From Galbitalea sp036499165 (lineage in GTDB: Bacteria > Actinomycetota > Actinomycetes > Actinomycetales > Microbacteriaceae): a DNA stretch of 13,917 nt. The stretch is from NCBI GenBank assembly GCA_036499165.1, contig DASYEE010000142.1, forward strand, positions 1 to 13,917, read 5' to 3'. Shown piece by piece: positions 13,576-13,917 of the stretch. The first letter of the stretch is position 1. The number at the start of each line of letters is the position of its first letter. The notes beneath the pieces were generated by a model, which made no database searches, had not been told where the DNA came from, and worked only from the letters and a program-made list of their open reading frames with translations. Position numbers and translations under genes: made by a program.

Positions 13576-13917
13576 TCAGCCCGCCCAGGGCCGCGCCTTC
13601 GCGAAGTCGTCATCGAATGTCGTGCGCACGGCAGCGAGAATGCCCGGGCTCTCGGGCTCGGTCAGCTCTAGGCTCAGCTCGCGGTTGAACGAAAGCGAAC
13701 TGTACGAGGCATTCTGTGATCCCAGCAGCATCTTCGCTGTCGACCCGCCAGAGTCGATGAGCAGCAGCTTCTCGTGCATGTAGAACCCGGTGGGGGTGTC
13801 TGGCAGCACTCGCACAGCGCACCCCGCGCGACTCACGACCCCGAAGGCCTTCTGCCAGTCCGGCTCGTCCATCATCACCACCTCGCAGCGAACGCCTCGC
13901 TGTGCGTCGTCTGCCAG
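13576..13917 (-). CDS. Phospholipase D-like domain protein, C-terminal fragment (gene runs off the right edge)
   Basis: This is the last 113 codons of a minus-strand gene that begins beyond the window. It contains one HKD motif: His48-x-Lys50 with Asp55 (YMHEKLLLID, numbering from the window edge), followed by GSQN (66-69), matching HxKxxxxD...GSxN of the PLD superfamily. The preceding CAVRVLPDTPTGFYMHEK and the following SYSSLSFNRELSLEL fit the C-terminal catalytic half of PLDc_2-type proteins. PLD-like enzymes include phospholipases, cardiolipin synthases and nucleases; the fragment cannot distinguish these. An internal ATG at 13881 would give a shorter frame, but coding continues without a stop to the edge, so it should not be taken as the start. 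It is convergent with the ABC transporter genes. Confidence 0.82.
   Translation of the reverse strand: MADDAQRGVRCEVVMMDEPDWQKAFGVVSRAGCAVRVLPDTPTGFYMHEKLLLIDSGGSTAKMLLGSQNASYSSLSFNRELSLELTEPESPGILAAVRTTFDDDFAKARPWAG

Overview
The window reads as ordinary chromosome from a high-G+C actinobacterium, most likely a member of the Microbacteriaceae (Micrococcales). The reasons are the strong G/C third-position bias, the divergent rsmI / protein O-mannosyltransferase pair typical of Actinobacteria, several start codons lying 6-9 nt after a TANNNT box (leaderless style), and an intergenic repeat of a type I associate with Microbacteriaceae from memory. No rRNA, tRNA, CRISPR array, transposase, integrase or phage gene is visible, and no stretch longer than about 160 bp lacks a gene.

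Layout. (1) 1-1860: the 5' end of rsmI on the minus strand faces away from pmt, a GT39 protein O-mannosyltransferase, with only 31 bp between their start codons. (2) 2017-4831: a plus-strand sulfur-themed group of metY (O-acetylhomoserine sulfhydrylase), a CoA-binding (YccU-like) protein starting at the base after the metY stop, and a two-domain rhodanese-type sulfurtransferase with its own promoter-like box. (3) 4891-7551: a minus-strand pair, an aldo/keto reductase followed 18 nt later by a DUF255/thioredoxin-fold protein; an imperfect palindrome fills the convergent gap at 4832-4890. (4) 7651-8409: a DUF1684 protein divergent from the reductase. (5) 8459-13561: a complete family-5 ABC importer (lipoprotein binding protein, two permeases, two ATPases). 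The last four genes are joined by 4-base ATGA/GTGA overlaps. The binding protein is separated from them by a large hairpin and a promoter-like sequence. (6) 13576-13917: the C-terminal end of a phospholipase D-like protein, convergent with the importer.

How the genes work together. MetY makes homocysteine from O-acetylhomoserine and sulfide, and the rhodanese moves sulfane sulfur, so region 2 plausibly serves sulfur amino-acid metabolism; the role of the CoA-binding partner is unknown. Region 5 is one transporter: SBP capture outside, two membrane subunits, two nucleotide-binding subunits. The two ATPases are short and lack the C-terminal oligo_HPY extension of DppD/DppF-type subunits, resembling NikD/NikE in architecture, so the substrate (peptide, nickel complex or other) cannot be read from sequence.

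I found no convincing new multi-gene system. The items most worth a second look are small: the 81-bp inverted repeat inside the transporter operon, the repeated leaderless start arrangement, a GGATG-over-GGACG pentamer skew, the convergent-gap repeat, the hexanucleotide repeat at the start of the CoA-binding gene, and a palindrome abutting the last ATPase start.
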